A stretch of DNA of 64,000 bases from Agelaius tricolor (GCA_023055355.1 JALJCS010000015.1:17101516-17165515); one strand, 5' to 3'; shown: positions 12,601-27,600, numbered from the stretch's first letter. The notes: a model not told the origin generated them from the sequence alone. Numbers and translations: made by a program.

Positions 12601-15600
12601 CTGGGATGAAAGAAGGCTGCTGTGGGTTAGTTTGAACGTGATATGGACTCTGAGCTGTTCCATCCCCCTCAGAGCATAAGATGTAAACAAACAGCAAACA
12701 GATGTGGAGGTATTGATTGATTCCACTGCCTGCTCCTGCCATGAACGTGTGAATCAAAGTGTATGTAAGGGGCTGATGGGATGGGGAATTTAAGAATTCA
12801 GTTGTTTTTGCTGAACCACCCTCATGCAACTAAGATAAATGAAGGCTTCTTTGACCAATAATTTCAAATAACTTTATTGGCATGACAGGAGGAATGACAC
12901 GTGCTCGTGTGTTCATCGTGAAAGGATAAACAATTCTAAAACCATTAGATGAGGAATGTAAGCTGGATATCAAATACAGTTAGAAAAAAGCTGTTTACTT
13001 GCCCTTATGTCCACTGTTTCACCATCAACTCCTGAAATATTGAGAGAAGAAGCAGGTGGGAGAGTAAAGCTGGCAGAGCTGGAATTGGAGATGTTAATGG
13101 ATGTGCTATCCATGCTTTCTGTTTGTAATCTGTCCAGTTAGGGTTGGGCATAAGCAAAGCAGAATAAAAGAGAAAGAAAATAATAAAAGGAAAAATAGCC
13201 ACCAGATAAAAACCCCAAACATCAATAGCATGGACTTAATATCTACAGAGGAATCTTTCTCTCTTCAAGAATATAATTTATTTGCAAAACTATTTCGAAG
13301 TCTGCCAGTAAATGCTTTGTACATGAATCTGTCCCTGATGCAGTACTCCATGTAATACTACCATAGAATCATCAAAAAAGGGGTGGAATTGGCACATCTG
13401 GAGAGGAAGTTTTACCAAGGTGTACTTATTTGAAAGCCTTGGTTTCTGTGTGAACATGCTCTTGATTTGAATGCACAGTTTGATGTGGATGAAAACCAGG
13501 CTCTCAGGGAACAATTTAGGGATGATTATAGGGAATGGAAAATGCTCATCAGGCTCCTCAGGATTTTATTTGCTTCTGCCAAGCTGCTTACAGTTCCATA
13601 TAACATGTCATTATTGGCAACTTGGAAAAGAAAAGAAACCCTTAGCTGGTATGACATTAGTTTTTGACATAATTTCAAAAGTAAGTGACTACTGCCTCAT
13701 TCAGGAAATTGTAGCAAATTCTCTGCTGGTTAAAGAACACACAGCATGGGAATTTCCAAGGTGATGCTTCTGGAGTCCAAACTGTTCTTACTATCAGTCA
13801 CTAACAACAGACTTGATGCACTCTCAAAATTGTCATTATGCTACAGTATTTAGTTACTTTCAAAGACTGTGTTTAAGCACAATGGAATTGACATTTGTAG
13901 CTCTCAGAAGCTTCGGTGGGGGACACTGCAGCTTTTACCTGTGCATATACATTGTGGCAGAGGGAGAGGTGAGCACTGTGGGCTCATCACCTGGTGCCTT
14001 CCCAAACAGAAGGGCACTCTGGAGATTTTCAACTGTACTCAGGAGCTGGTGTGACACTGAACTCTGGAAAAGAATTGGAGGAGGAAACTTACAACAAAGG
14101 TACTCAGGATTATCAAGCTGCACATTATTTGTCATTGCTTCCATTTAATTTTGGTGTCTTACTAAGCTGACAAACTTGGTGATAAGCTTCCTAATCTCAG
14201 AGAAAGTTATTCTATTGTAATTTAGTTTCTGTAATTCTCATTGTGGCAAATAAATGCCTTACAGATTTTTACTTCTATATTGTTATATTTATAACTTGTA
14301 TATATTGAAATTACAAGCATGACATCTATCAATACATTCATGTACTTTTGTGTATTAATGCCCTTAGCTGCACATGTTAGTGTTTTGTTACTTGGAAAAG
14401 CAAGACCTCATTACATGTCAGTTGTGTATTATTAGTGGGTTATTGTTGGAAAACTTGTCCAGTTGATAATCTTTTCTCTCAGATTTATTTCATCCCTACT
14501 TCCTTGCAGTGATGAAATTAAAATATGTTCAAGCCCAGGACACTCACAGAGTTAGCTGTGACAATTCACATATAGACAGGAAAGGGCAGGACAAAACAGA
14601 TAAGTTGTGTCTTTCTGAACAGATAATCAGAGCTTTCTGAAAAAGTGTCAGCAGCAACCAGAGCTCCTTCAAGTTGTGAAGTAGTGGTGGCAGTCATGAA
14701 TGTTTAATACCTGTGGCTTCCTTGAATTATGGGGCAAAAGGACAGGATAGAAAAAAATCTGAAAAAAATCGCCACATGCTTGTCATCGATGAGGGGTCAG
14801 AGCTGATGCTGTGTTCCCTGTCCTGTTCAGCTTTCAATGTAACAAGTCTTAAGAGGCCTCTATCATTTTCATTAACAGATATCCAATCTAACTTGTCCAA
14901 CTGGGGAGAAGTTTCCTCTGATATTCAATTCTGTCATGGTGTCACAATGAACCTTTCCCAGTGGCAATTTAAAAATACAAGAGACAGCAGAGATTTTAAA
15001 AACCTCCCAAAGCAAACAAATATTCACACATGGTACAGTACAAACTGGACCAAATCTAAATTACCTGCTTTGCCTTTGGCACTGAAGTGTTCCCAGCTCT
15101 GATTTCTACAGAAGCTTTAAGAACACTGCTCACTGCATTAAACAAATAGTTGGCTGCTTCCTTTAACTCCTGACCATCTCTGCTGTGCTCTGTGTTTACA
15201 GTGAGCAAGGAGGCACTGACATGTTTCAGAGTGTTGCTGGCTTCCACCTGCAGAAGAAACACAGGGAGCAGTTTATATGTGCTGGCACTACAAATGGCAG
15301 AAGTGACACTTGTGTCATTTACTGAATATTGCAACATCAGTAATCTTTTGGGACTATTAGTGGGTAATGCCATTTTTACTATAATTATTTGTGTAATACT
15401 TCAAATGCTAAAAAAGATGATAATTATATCATCTTTAGATGGTACACCACAGTGGAATACAGGCATGAAAAATGCAGCCTGCTTCTACAGATATAATCCA
15501 TAAAAAGATGAATAAATCTGAAAGAAGCTTGTCTGTCAAACCCTGGGCAAAGATAGATTTTAGATGTACAGTAAAGTAGTAAATTAGGTTATAAGTTTCT

Positions 15601-18600
15601 ATCTTAGTGCCAAAGGAGAATGATTTTTGCAATTTTTATTTTGTGCCTGGATGCAGCTTTGGGACTAGGAAAGCATTAGCCAGATTTTAGCCCAGGATAG
15701 TGAAGGAGACAAGCAAATTCACTGCAGGCTTGCATCCATCCCCACAGCCTGTGAATGCTGAGCAGCCTTTCTGTTGGGTAAGAGCTGGATCTGAGCTGTG
15801 TTCTTGTCTTGCCAAAGTTAACCACATCCTGCTGAAATGCTCCAAGCCATTGTCACGCTCCAACTCTATAATACATCAGAAATCAGGGCAGCTGTTCTTA
15901 TTGCCTGCATATTTGGGAAACTTCCCCCAGTGACAGTTTGTTCTGTCCTGCCATATCCTCACCCCATAACCATAAATAGCATCAGCTACTAATAATGCCT
16001 TGTTTCCAGACAAGACTCAAGAGATACTATTGTGAGACCAACCTGCAATTAGTGCCCAGCTCCCCTGGGTGCTGACATGTTCCTTGACCATTGCCTATCT
16101 GCATTTTGTGCAGTGCCAGGATCAGGGATGAATGAATGTGGGTAATTCTAGAAAAACCCTCTTGGGGCAGTTCTTCTTCAGGGTTCTAAAAGTGCTTTAC
16201 AGGAGAAAACATGCACCCTGACATGTTTCTGACTAAAAGTTAAGGATTCTGTCTCAAAAATGTATGATGAATGTAATGGTCATAGCCTGGATTGTAGAGA
16301 TTGCTGAGACAATATCTGAGACTTGAATTTACTTACTCTAAACAGAGTCAAAATACTGCTGGTCAAAATACACATACTGGTACAGTTGAAAAAATGGGTA
16401 AGAACAGATAATTATAAGGCACTGAAACTCTTCCAAGGTCAGTGGGATAATTAGAGTCACTACTATTAGTGTGAGGAAATTTAAGATGAATTGCTTCTTA
16501 CCTGTGCTGAGACAGACAGCTCTTCACTCCTGTAAGTGATTTCTTTCAATACCTCTGACATCTTCAGAGCAGTCTGCATTGATGTTATGTTAACAACAGA
16601 GAGAGTTGTCAGCATCAGCCCTCGGAGCTTGGGATGAAAAGGGATAATTAGGCAAAGGAACAAGATGCTAATTAGGACTGTGAAAATAGTGCTGTGTATT
16701 GACAGCCAGGCTTGCTGTAAGTTATGCAGTAGAGTAAGACTCCACAACAAGGATCATTTGAGCTCATATTAGCTCTACTGACAAGATGCCACTTGCCCTA
16801 GTAATTATATAATCATGAGTTTTATGTTACCTCCCAGCACAGAGAATTCATACACTTAACATCCATTAAGAGCAAGGAGAGTTACTTGTGAGAATTTGTA
16901 CTAATGTATGTGAATTACTGTGTAAATGCCACTTCCAGAGAAAGCAGAGCCATGTGTGATTGATGTTATTTAAATAATGGATCTTAATTGAAGGATACAT
17001 TCTCTAGATCTCTTCATCTGAGGCACTCAAAGCACTGTACAAATATCAGCTTGTGACTGAAACATCAACTGGTGGCTAAAATGGACTAAAGAAAATTACC
17101 TGCCATCTAGTGCTTTTGGGGGAAATTAGATAGGATATTTATCCCTCTAGATATGCCATTTTATTGATATTTGATATTTAAATTGCTTGGGAAAATTAGG
17201 TTTAGATTAATTAGTTTAAATTAATGAAATAACAATTGAGAATTAACTGTTTTACTGATGAATGATAAAACAAATAATTTATGTAGACAAATAGTGAAAA
17301 CTAGCTGAGACCTGTGCCAAACACTGAGACAGATGCTGGAACTTGAAACCTTCATTGATTTCAAGTGGTGATATGTGAGCTTTTTATTACTTAAGAGCTG
17401 TCAAAGAATATGAAGAGTCCATTATATGACATTTTACTGCAAGAAAGTGTTTTGCTGACCTCTTTTCGTGTGTCTGTCTGTAAAGACATGTTAAAGCTTT
17501 CCTCTTGGATCTGCTGATTAAGGACAGATGCCACTGACTTGTACAGCTGGAAGAGACTCATGCTGCTGTTCCCATCTTTTAGGATGGTGTTTGCCTTCTC
17601 AGATACCACAGCCTGCAGGGTCAGGTTCCCATCCATCATATCTGCAGGTCCAACCTGGGGAAGGAATCAGATATGCTCTCAACATTGCCAAGGCTGTTGT
17701 AATTTTCTTTGGACAGCTTCCATGATCATCTTAATCACAGCCTAGATAGAGTGGGACATAAAACTTCATGTTCCCCATTTTCAATGTTTTATTTTTAATG
17801 GCTTGATAAGGATCTCCTTACTGTGGCACTGGGGAAGAAGCAAGAGGCTTTTGGGCCTACACAGATACTCAGTAAATAGGCTTACACTGCTTAATCAATA
17901 TCCAAACAATTCTTTTAGACTTTTGTTCTAGAAAAAAGGGCAGTGGAAGATCTTTTGACCTTGAGCACACAGAGAATCGTCTCTGTTAGGTAGAAAAATG
18001 GTGATTATGGCACATTCAGAAGGAAGCAGTACATCTAAAAGAGGAGGAAGCTCCAAAAGTCAATTATGGGTTAGTTATCCACTTGAGAGTTGTTGAAACT
18101 AATTAATTCTATTGTGTACCTTCACTGAAGCATTTGTTTGAACTGTATCACCGAAGTTGTTGCTAACAATAATTTTCACATGTAAAATAAAATCATTTTC
18201 CTCTTCTCCAAGTGGAAGATAAACTGGGAAGAGTTCAGGATCTGGGCTGCAATCCAGGAGAGAATCTGAGACAGGAAAGAAGGGGTCAGGGAGCAGACAG
18301 CACAGAGCCACCTCCTGCTCTCTGAGAGCAGGGGACCCAGGGCATGTTCACTCGTGAGCAGGTCCCTGCAGAGCAGGGCGGCTTGTGCCTCTGCTCTTGT
18401 CAGGAGAAGCCAAACACTTGGCCTGGGGACTCACCTGGTGTCACATAGAAGCAATAGGTGAGCTGCCTGCCAGGAGCGGCCGAGCCGGGAGCGCTGCAGG
18501 AGACTCTGAAGGCGGTGAGCACCGAGCCGCGCTCGGGACTCAGGGCACAGCCGGGGGCTGCGGGCGGGGGCACGGTGCTCAGCAGGAACCAGCGCTCCCC

Positions 18601-21600
18601 GTAGCCTCGCTCAGTCCTGGCTGCGAGAGGAAGGAGCAGGAGTGAGGCAGGAGCGAGCCCAGCAGAGCCTGGGGCAGCATCGAGCCCGCCCAGCAACCGG
18701 GTCTGCATCGAGCCCACCCAGCAATGGGGTCTGCATCGAGCCCACCGAACAACCGGGTCTGCATCGAGCCCGCCCAGCAACCGGGTCTGCATCAAGCCCA
18801 CTGAGTAACCGGGTCTGCATCGAGCCCACCGAGTAACCGGGTCTGCATCGAGCCCACCCAGCGACCGGGTCTGCATCGAGCCCACCGAACAACCGGGTCT
18901 GCATCGAGCCCACCGAACAACCGGGTCTGCATCGAGCCCACCCAGCAATGGGGTCTGCATCGAGCCCACCGAACAACCGGGTCTGCATCGAGCCCGCCCA
19001 GCAACCGGGTCTGCATCAAGCCCACTGAGTAACCGGGTCTGCATCGAGCCCACCGAGTAACCGGGTCTGCATCGAGCCCACCGAGTAACCGGGTCTGCAT
19101 CGAGCCCACCCAGCGACCGGGTCTGCATCGAGCCCACCGAACAACCGGGTCTGCATCGAGCCCACCGAACAACCGGGTCTGCATCGAGCCCACCCAGCGA
19201 CCGGGTCTGCATCGAACCCACAGAACAACCGGGTCTGCATCGAGCCCACCGAGTAACCGGGTCTGCATCGAGCCCACCGAACAACCGGGTCTGCATCGAG
19301 CCCACCCAGCGACCGGGTCTGCATCGAGCCCACCGAACAACCGGGTCTGCATCGAGCCCACCCAGCGACCGGGTCTGCATCGTGCAGAGCAACCGGGTCT
19401 GCATCGAGCCCACTGAGTAACCGGGTCTGCATCGAGCCCACCGAGCAACCGGGCTGCCTGTCGGGCACACACACGGCAGGCTGGGCTAACGAGCAATGAA
19501 ATCTTGCTACTGAATCAACCATAACACAAAAGAACTATTTCCAGTATGTTAATGTCTGATTATAAAGCAAAGTGCTACTATTTGATCAAGCATTTAGCAT
19601 AACTTTGTTTCAGGTGAGCCTTAACAAGTTATTAACAGCTTGGATAACTGAATTTCTCCTGCTGTGCAACACCCCAGAACAAACTTATCTCCTCATTATT
19701 TTAAAGAACTTGCATATAAAGTAACACCTTCAACTTGTGGACTAATTTACCTTCATATTTGTCAGTGAGGCTATGCGTGTGTGACATCAATATGATGTCA
19801 TGTCAGCAGAGATTATCTCAAAGGAATCTGTAAACCCTAAAAACCCTCTTAGCCCCTACCTGTTACTTTAATCTGAAAAGCTTCTCCCTGTGTCTGCAAG
19901 AAGGAGCTGGTCATTCTCAACGTGGATGAGTTGCTTTGAAGCAAATTCAAAGAGTTCTGCTGGAAACCAATCAGGCCACAGGCTAGAGGGAGTGTTGAAG
20001 ACTGGAAAATCAGACAGAAGAGAACACATGGCAGTAGAGGCTTTTTGCTGTTCTTTCTCTTGTGATTTATCAGGAGCAGGGCGGCAGTTTGGTGCCCTTC
20101 ATTGTAACCCCTCCCAATCCAGGCACCCATTGCCTCCATCTTCACCAGTATTTTCTGAGAATTCATTTGACAAAATATCCCACTGAGGCCATATGGCTTT
20201 GTGGATATTTATTTTTGTGTATGCAGTATTTCTGACAAATCTGGTGCTCTCACCTTGTTTTGGAATGTGTTTTCTAAATACCAGTTATAATATATGGCCT
20301 GGGAGTCGTCCTGTCCAGAGACACTCAAAACAACTTCATCACTAACATTCACTGGCTTGCAGTTTGCCTCACACCTGTAAGGAAGTAAGGTGGGAGTTAC
20401 ACATAGTATGAGATGTCTAGGAGAAATTTCACACATATCTTATGGCATTTATTCCTGTTGCTTCAGTGAGGTTGACATTGAAATCTCCAACACTGCAGTG
20501 GGGTCAAAAACTCTAAGTGGTTTTCAGAAGAATGTGTTTCAGTTGGTAAAAGGTTTGTGTTCAAAAACATGGACTGAAAAATGCAGCAAGACTTATTTGG
20601 TCAGTAATTTTTACCATGGTAAGATGCAAATGGATTTAGAACAATAAGTTTTCTTTACTGTGAGGGTGTTGAGGCCCTGGCACAGGTTGCCCAGAGAAGC
20701 TGTGGATGATCCATCCCCAGAAGTATTTAAGGCCAGGCTGGATGGAGCTCTGAGGAACTCGATCTAGGGGAAGGTGTTCTGCCCATGACTGAGGGGTGGA
20801 ACAAGATGATCTTTAAAGTCCCTTCCAACCCAAAGCATTCTGTGATTCTAGTGCTCTGTGATTCTAGTTCTCTATGATTCTAAAAGTACAATACTACTTT
20901 ATTATCATTATTATTGGAAACTGTGGCCTTGCACTATGCTTGTGCAGTAATAATATTAACCTGTGAATACCAAGGTTTAAAACCAGACCTGATTTCCAGT
21001 TGCAGTTCTTGTTTTGCAGTCACATAGAGACATTGCTCATCCTGCCTCTCTTCACTGCCATGGTTTTGGATGGTAATCTTGACAGTCACTGCTGATTTTG
21101 GAGGAGGAAGGCAGGAAGGTGGGATTTGCACCTCACTTTGGTTGATTAGGATTATCTGTTGCTTCACACATTCATTCCAGGCAGGCCAGCAAGCTCCTGC
21201 AGAAACATTTCCTTTATAGTTAGAACAGCAGCTTATAAAGGACTTTCCTGCCATAAGTTTCAAAGAGCTTTAGAGACAAGTTTCTTGAACACAATTTAAA
21301 GAGTTGGTAATTTGGATTCAGATTCAGGCTTTTCCAAAGTCATGGATGAGGTCAGGGATAATTATGGGGATAGAACACAGATGGCCTGAATCCCAATCCT
21401 TTTTCCAGCCAGAAATGTGTTTGCATCATGTTTAATGTTAATTATTGCTGTTTTATTGAGACACATGTACTTTGCAAGTGCCTGTGTAAGTCACTTGGGA
21501 TTAGTCCTTGGCTATGAGAAAGAAGCTTAGGACAGGTAGATCTTGAAAAACTGAAAAACTGAAACCTTTGGGAGAAGACAAAACCTTTGGGAGTACTACG

Positions 21601-24600
21601 CCAAAATATATACATAATTAGTTTGGTCCCAAAACTAGGGTTGGGTAGAAGGACATTTTTCATGTACAGTGAGTGACAAACTTTAAAGTCAGAAAATGAA
21701 GCATCCTTAAGTCAGATTTTCAACACTGGATCTGACACAACAGTGAGTTTGTTACTCATCAAGTACAAGTTGGTGAAAAAAGTTCAGGAAATGCACAAAC
21801 CACAGGTCCAGAGAAAACTGAAATTATTGTTGTTGTCTGGCCAGCCAAGTGTAACAGTTGTGAAAGGATCCACATGGCGACTTGGTTTAATATATATTTT
21901 GTGATCCTAAATAAGAAGTAAATGTATCAGTTAGAACACAAATATGAATAAACACACACATATGTTGCTTCTTTATAATGAAAAAGGTCTGAAATTTAGA
22001 CCCCAAATCACTGGATGCAGATCTGTAGTCTATATGATCTTTCTCTTAGCAGAGGTAGTGTGGCAGTAGAAGCAATGGGAATGGAAGAAGATGGCACAGA
22101 AAAATTGTGTGGCAAAATTTTCCCAATTGCAGAATTGGTTTAGGAGTGCAGCTCCCATTTTCAAAACTAGGTACTTAGGAAATTAATTCCTATTAAACCT
22201 TCACATCTGGACCAAGACTTCTAACCCTTGAACAACCACTTGTCTTCTGGTGCATTCCTTTTTTATCTTAATTGGATACATTGCAGCTGTAAACAAGGAG
22301 GAGAAGGGGTAGGTGAGTTTGTCTTTCTGTGTACCAAACTGTGATAAACTTGGGTGTGGATTAGATTTATAGTCCTCTGATGCAATATATTTTTACAGGC
22401 AATCTGTAAAGCATGATGGCTTCTTGTGAAGGAGTGTATCTCCCATAGCAGATGTCTGAGGTCTATCTGCTAGTGTTACAGTTGAAAACTAGACTTTTAA
22501 CATGATAAAATATTCTATCTGGCATTTTCATTATTTAAATTTGGACAGCTGCTAGCAATTGGTGTGTCATTAACTTCTTAGTTTGCCAAAAACTGGGAGA
22601 TTTTTCATTGCAAAATAATTTAAACACTCCAATACAAAAGCAGAAAACACTTGGGAACGATATAAAATATATTAAACTCTACTTGAAGGATCACTTTCCA
22701 GAGAGAGGTTTACATTAGTCAAGTAGTTGAATTAAAAATTCATCTAAACACATTTTAACTTCCAAAACTGAATTGTTGTGAAAAGTTCATTTTCTTTAAT
22801 CTTTTTTATGCATTGTAGATGGAATGCCTGTAAACACATTTGTCTCCAAGACTTGTGGTATAGATTATGTGTTAAGCCATATGGAGAACAGAACATCTAG
22901 TCCATAATTTACTGTGCTGCAAATACTTCTTTTCCCTGTCTTATACTTTCACTGGTAAGAAAAGTCTCTAAGCAATTTTAAAGAAAAGTCCTTAAATAAT
23001 ACTTACATTTTTCTTTGGGGTATTTGTTTTGTAGCTGCCTTCTTCCTTATCAGAATCTGTTTAATGCAAAAAAGAACAGAATATTTTAGTGCTACCTGTA
23101 AAACTTTCAGACATCCTCAGTGAATATGACTTAAATCCCCAGGATTTGACTTGTGACAGAGTGAAAGATGGGGCTGTAAGAATCAGACTCCAGAGCTGTG
23201 ACAAACAGCACAGTCAAATGGGTAAAATGGTAACAACAAACTCAGACTACAAAGGGAGGATCCTGATTCTTCAAACATAATGGTATAAATCAAAATATAT
23301 CCACAGAAGGTGATGGAGTTTCACTGATGTACAAAGGAAAATTGGTGGAAAGCACTGGAAAACTTTCAATACAATTAGTGCTAAGGTTATTTTATTGCTG
23401 GTATAATCTGCTCTTGTAAATGTAAGGATGAGCCATCTAGAAGCCATTAGTGACAGCAATTTATGAGACTGCTGTGATGCAAATATTTTCTGGTTTCAAA
23501 GCTATGTCCCAAGCCATAAACTTCACTCATTATTTCTAGGACAAACAGCAAATGTGCAATGTGTTACATATACAGAGTGATGCTAATTTATGACTACATC
23601 AAAGTCAGGGAATCTGCCTTCATCAGGAAGAAGCCTCCACAAAAGTTTTCAGCACTGTTGCTGGAAGGAAAGCAATTACTACATGCAAACCATAAACACT
23701 CCATGAAATGCTCTGATTGCCAAAAGACACTTCCATGGTGAAAACCAGCACTGTCAGATTAATGTAATTACCTTTTTTATGGGAGCTGTTTGCCAACACA
23801 GTGATGAATCCAAGATCCAGACTTATGTTTGAGAAGTCATTCATGGCCACCACTTTCACTAGATAAGTACCTAGAGAAGCAAAAGGGCCAGTTAAGAGTA
23901 GCAGTGGGCCCAGTCCAACAGGTTTGAGGTAAATTTGTAAAGGAAACCCCCTTCTTTTCTGTTAAGAGTTTTCAAGGGGGTTTCTGATGGGTGTCCACTG
24001 CTGAAAGGCTTTTCCTGTATGTTTTTCCCCTTTATCTCAATGTCTGAATAACTCAGCTGCCCTTTTCCTAGCCCTTGTCATGCAATTCTTTGTCAGCTGA
24101 CTATGATACCACACAGGAAAGTATAGGTGTACAAACACTGGAGGCCAAATGAGTTTAAGCATCTTGAGACAGCAGTTATCTTGTTTGAAAATTTCTGCCT
24201 ATGGGGAAGGGATGTTCAAATGGGTACAGGGAGAACAAATAAAACTTTCATATTGAATAATTTAAAAATATGAAATGAAATCATAATTAGCTTCTACTGT
24301 TCCCACTTTGGCATGGGGCTGGAATAGCTCATTAGAGGTGGAAACTTTTTTATCTTCTGCCACTGTTAATTAACTCTTAGGCACAATCTGCCTAATTCCA
24401 CATTTTAAAGGCTTTGACTATGTAATAATGGAAGGATAATATTACTAAAATGTTTATTCATAATTAACTCCAACAAAAGTTATGTGTTGGAAATGGACGT
24501 GCAGAAAAACTCCCCTTTTCTTTGTCATCTCTACTGAGAACTCCTCAGATTATGAATTACTTCAGTGTAAAATGCAGAGCAGTCTAAACTTGAAACATAA

Positions 24601-27600
24601 TGAACAAATAGGAGGAAAACACTTTGCTATTCAAGCAAATGTCCTCATTTGTACTTCAATCAGATGGAGCCATGAAAAAATAAACCCTATGTCTCTTTAC
24701 TGTGTGTCTTCCATTGCAAGAATCAGGTGAAGCCTTGCTCTGACTCTGCAGAGCAGAGCCATTTGTCTGCTCCATTTTTTAGCTCACTTACATAGGACTG
24801 TGCTGTTCATCCTGCTCTGCAGACTTTGGGCAGTCAGAAAAGCTGACAAATTCAGCTGTGCATTTCTGTCCCCTAGGCCAGGATGCTGTGCCTGTTTATG
24901 TGACCTGTGCTGATGTGTGATGTCCTGGAAGCACAGGAGGTGCTGCTGCTGCTGTACCTTCCCAGGGCACGGGAACGCCGTACGCCCGCGGCTCCCCACG
25001 AGGGCCGTCTGCTTTGTGCCACTGGCTTTGGTTGGATCCAATCACCTCAAACACCAGCTCCTCTGGGGCACCATGGGACACAGAGACATTCACCTCCAAA
25101 TCCTGCCCCAGCTGCAGAGTGTGGGAAGCCACTGCAGCCTGAATTCCAGATACTGGCTCAATTAAATGAACAGCAATAGTCGCAGAGATCTGCGATGCCA
25201 TCGTGCTCCTGGATGCTCGGATTTCCAGCTGGTGCATCCCTGGGCCTATCAGCTCTTGAGAGGCCCTGCTGAGTGTCAGGTTATGGGGGACAAGACCTTC
25301 CTTTGCACTGGATTCACTCAGTGTCATGTTATCTGCTAGCACACTGTAGGTTACTCCATTGCCTGCAAAAACACAGATGAAAATTTCTCACAGCTTGTGC
25401 AACAGGCCAACAAGTCCCAGCTGCTTTGTGCAGCATTCCAGTGTTTATACAGGAGTCACAAGAACACTGCAGCAATGCAGTCATTTTTAATAAAGTTACT
25501 TAAGGTGACTTAATGCAAGTCTATTGCGTGTTTTCTGCTGGGAATGTTTTGAGAAGAGAATTCAAACATACACTACTCATTTTTAATTTTTTTCAGCACA
25601 TATGTGGCTTCCAGGAACTTGAAGTGAGAAAGAAATGTACACCAGCAAATGTGTCCAGCTCAGAGTGGAATCCTATTACACTAATCAGAGGAGCATTTCC
25701 ATAAATTTCTGACTTCAAATATAGAAATATTCTGACTGGCATCACATAGATTTTTGTGACTAAAGTTATGCTTGTACATAACATGTCAGCTTTGTCAATA
25801 GGAAAAAAGGGTTCATACTTATGCTTTAGGGGGTGAAATATTTCTGAGAAAGGACCCCTCCAAGGGAACTGAGAGAATACAGGAATATAATTAGTGGGAA
25901 AGCATTGACTAAAAAGAATTATTATTTTGCATCATGACAATCCTGCTTCTATCTGATGGATAGCAATAATAATCCTTCCCTTTAAATCATGCAGAGCAAT
26001 GATCCTCACCTCCAGTGAGCTGAACCTGGATCCAGAGCAGCTCCCCATAGAGCGTCCGGCAGCAGGAGCTGTTCCCTGCCCCGTACTGGCTGTAGCACCC
26101 GGTAATGCTGAGCTGGTCCTCCTGCTCCTGAACTGTCACCTGCCTCTGGGCCATCACGTGCCACTCACTGCTGGTGCACTCCACAAAAACACTAAACTCC
26201 CCAGGAGACGAGTACCTGTATGTGAGGTCGCTGACCAGTCTAGAATAGAAAGAGAACTTGTTGTGAAAGATCATCCTGGGAAGTCTTTCACCTTACATGA
26301 TAACACATCCCCAAATTTCATTAATTTAAATGTCATTCCTACCACTAAGACAAAATCTGATTTTTAAATCCATCAGAAAAATGTTTAATCTATTAAAGAC
26401 AGGATTTCTATGCAATTAAAATAAAAACTACAGAATGTCCTTGTTATATTTTGTTATCAAAAACCCACTCTTTAAACTTAAGGAAATAATATTTGCTTGT
26501 AGTTTGGCAATTACTGACATGTTTTCAGTAATTTTGAGTCTTAAGACCTGGAATAAATAGTCTTGGAAATAGGAAACACTTGTTATAATAGAAGAAAGAT
26601 TGTGGTTGGCAGCTTAATATAAAATTTTGTATTGATTTCTAAACAGGTTTTTGCAGAATCCAAGTCTCTCATAGGTATGTTCTATTATTGAGCTATCTAG
26701 TTTTTAACATCTCATTTGTGAGACTTTGCACATTCAGTAAAGTGCGAGCAATGAAATGTACTGTTTGTCTGAAGAGAAATGAAGGCTATATCTTACGTTA
26801 GAGGGTAGTAAGGATCAATGGTGTGACCATCTCCAGTGCTGATGGTACAGGAAAGGTTCCCAGAGTACGGTGAGAGCAGCCAGATCAAAGTGACCGTGAT
26901 ATTTTCAAAGACAAAACATGTGTCTTTCATAACCAGCTGCAGACCTGCAAAGCAGAATTCCCAATTCAGTGCCAGTGTTTGTCTACTTTCCTTACAAAAT
27001 TCAATTTATTTTCAGGCATTGAGAGCCAGCATGCTCCAAACCACAGCTGGTACTGCTGCTAATTTGTGTGCATTAGTGGTGTGACAGGGAGCTGATTCTT
27101 TTCCATGACTAGTAATCAAAATTCTTGTTGGAACATAATTTCATTTAAATATGTTTTATGTGTCTGAATTTCTGGGCTTTGTATTCTACCCAGAACCCTC
27201 AGTTAGGACAGGGAATCTATATTTTTGTGCCTATTTTCAGTGACCACCACTATTCCAGTTTCTTCCCTGAGGATGGAACAGTGATTTTTAAGATCAATAT
27301 CAGTGGTCTCAGTGTTACAGCTCAAAACAGGACAGGTTTGTTGTGTGGGCATCCCCCCCCTCTTACCTTCCTTGCAGTGGTATTGAATAGACAAATAGCT
27401 TCCCAAAGCTGGACAAGGGTCTCCAAAGAAAGTGCCATCTGCTGCCACCTGGCAGGCCTGCAGCCCGTGACACTGGCCTGCAAAGGGAGCACTTCAGATC
27501 AGCACGTGGTTTTTGCCTTTACTGCCACAACAGCTCAGATGAAAGATGATTGAGAAACAACATGGATTTCTAGACAAATTTCCACATCACTTTGACTTTA

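Noticed and set aside
18677..19457. Regularly spaced 28-bp repeats as a CRISPR-like array
   Set aside because: Units are directly adjacent with no unique spacers, and the context is a vertebrate intron. It is a minisatellite.
18400..19522. Minus-strand open frames of 356, 234 and 168 codons as real repeat proteins
   Set aside because: All three minus-strand frames are open because the 28-bp unit lacks stops, so openness is not evidence of coding. Only the exon 14 part (18,435-18,620) has independent support.
20961..20989. Alternative donor for PKD1L2 exon 11 at 20,959-20,960
   Set aside because: It would end in phase 0, which does not fit exon 12. The donor at 20,987-20,988 ends in phase 2 and gives the expected cysteine-rich junction.
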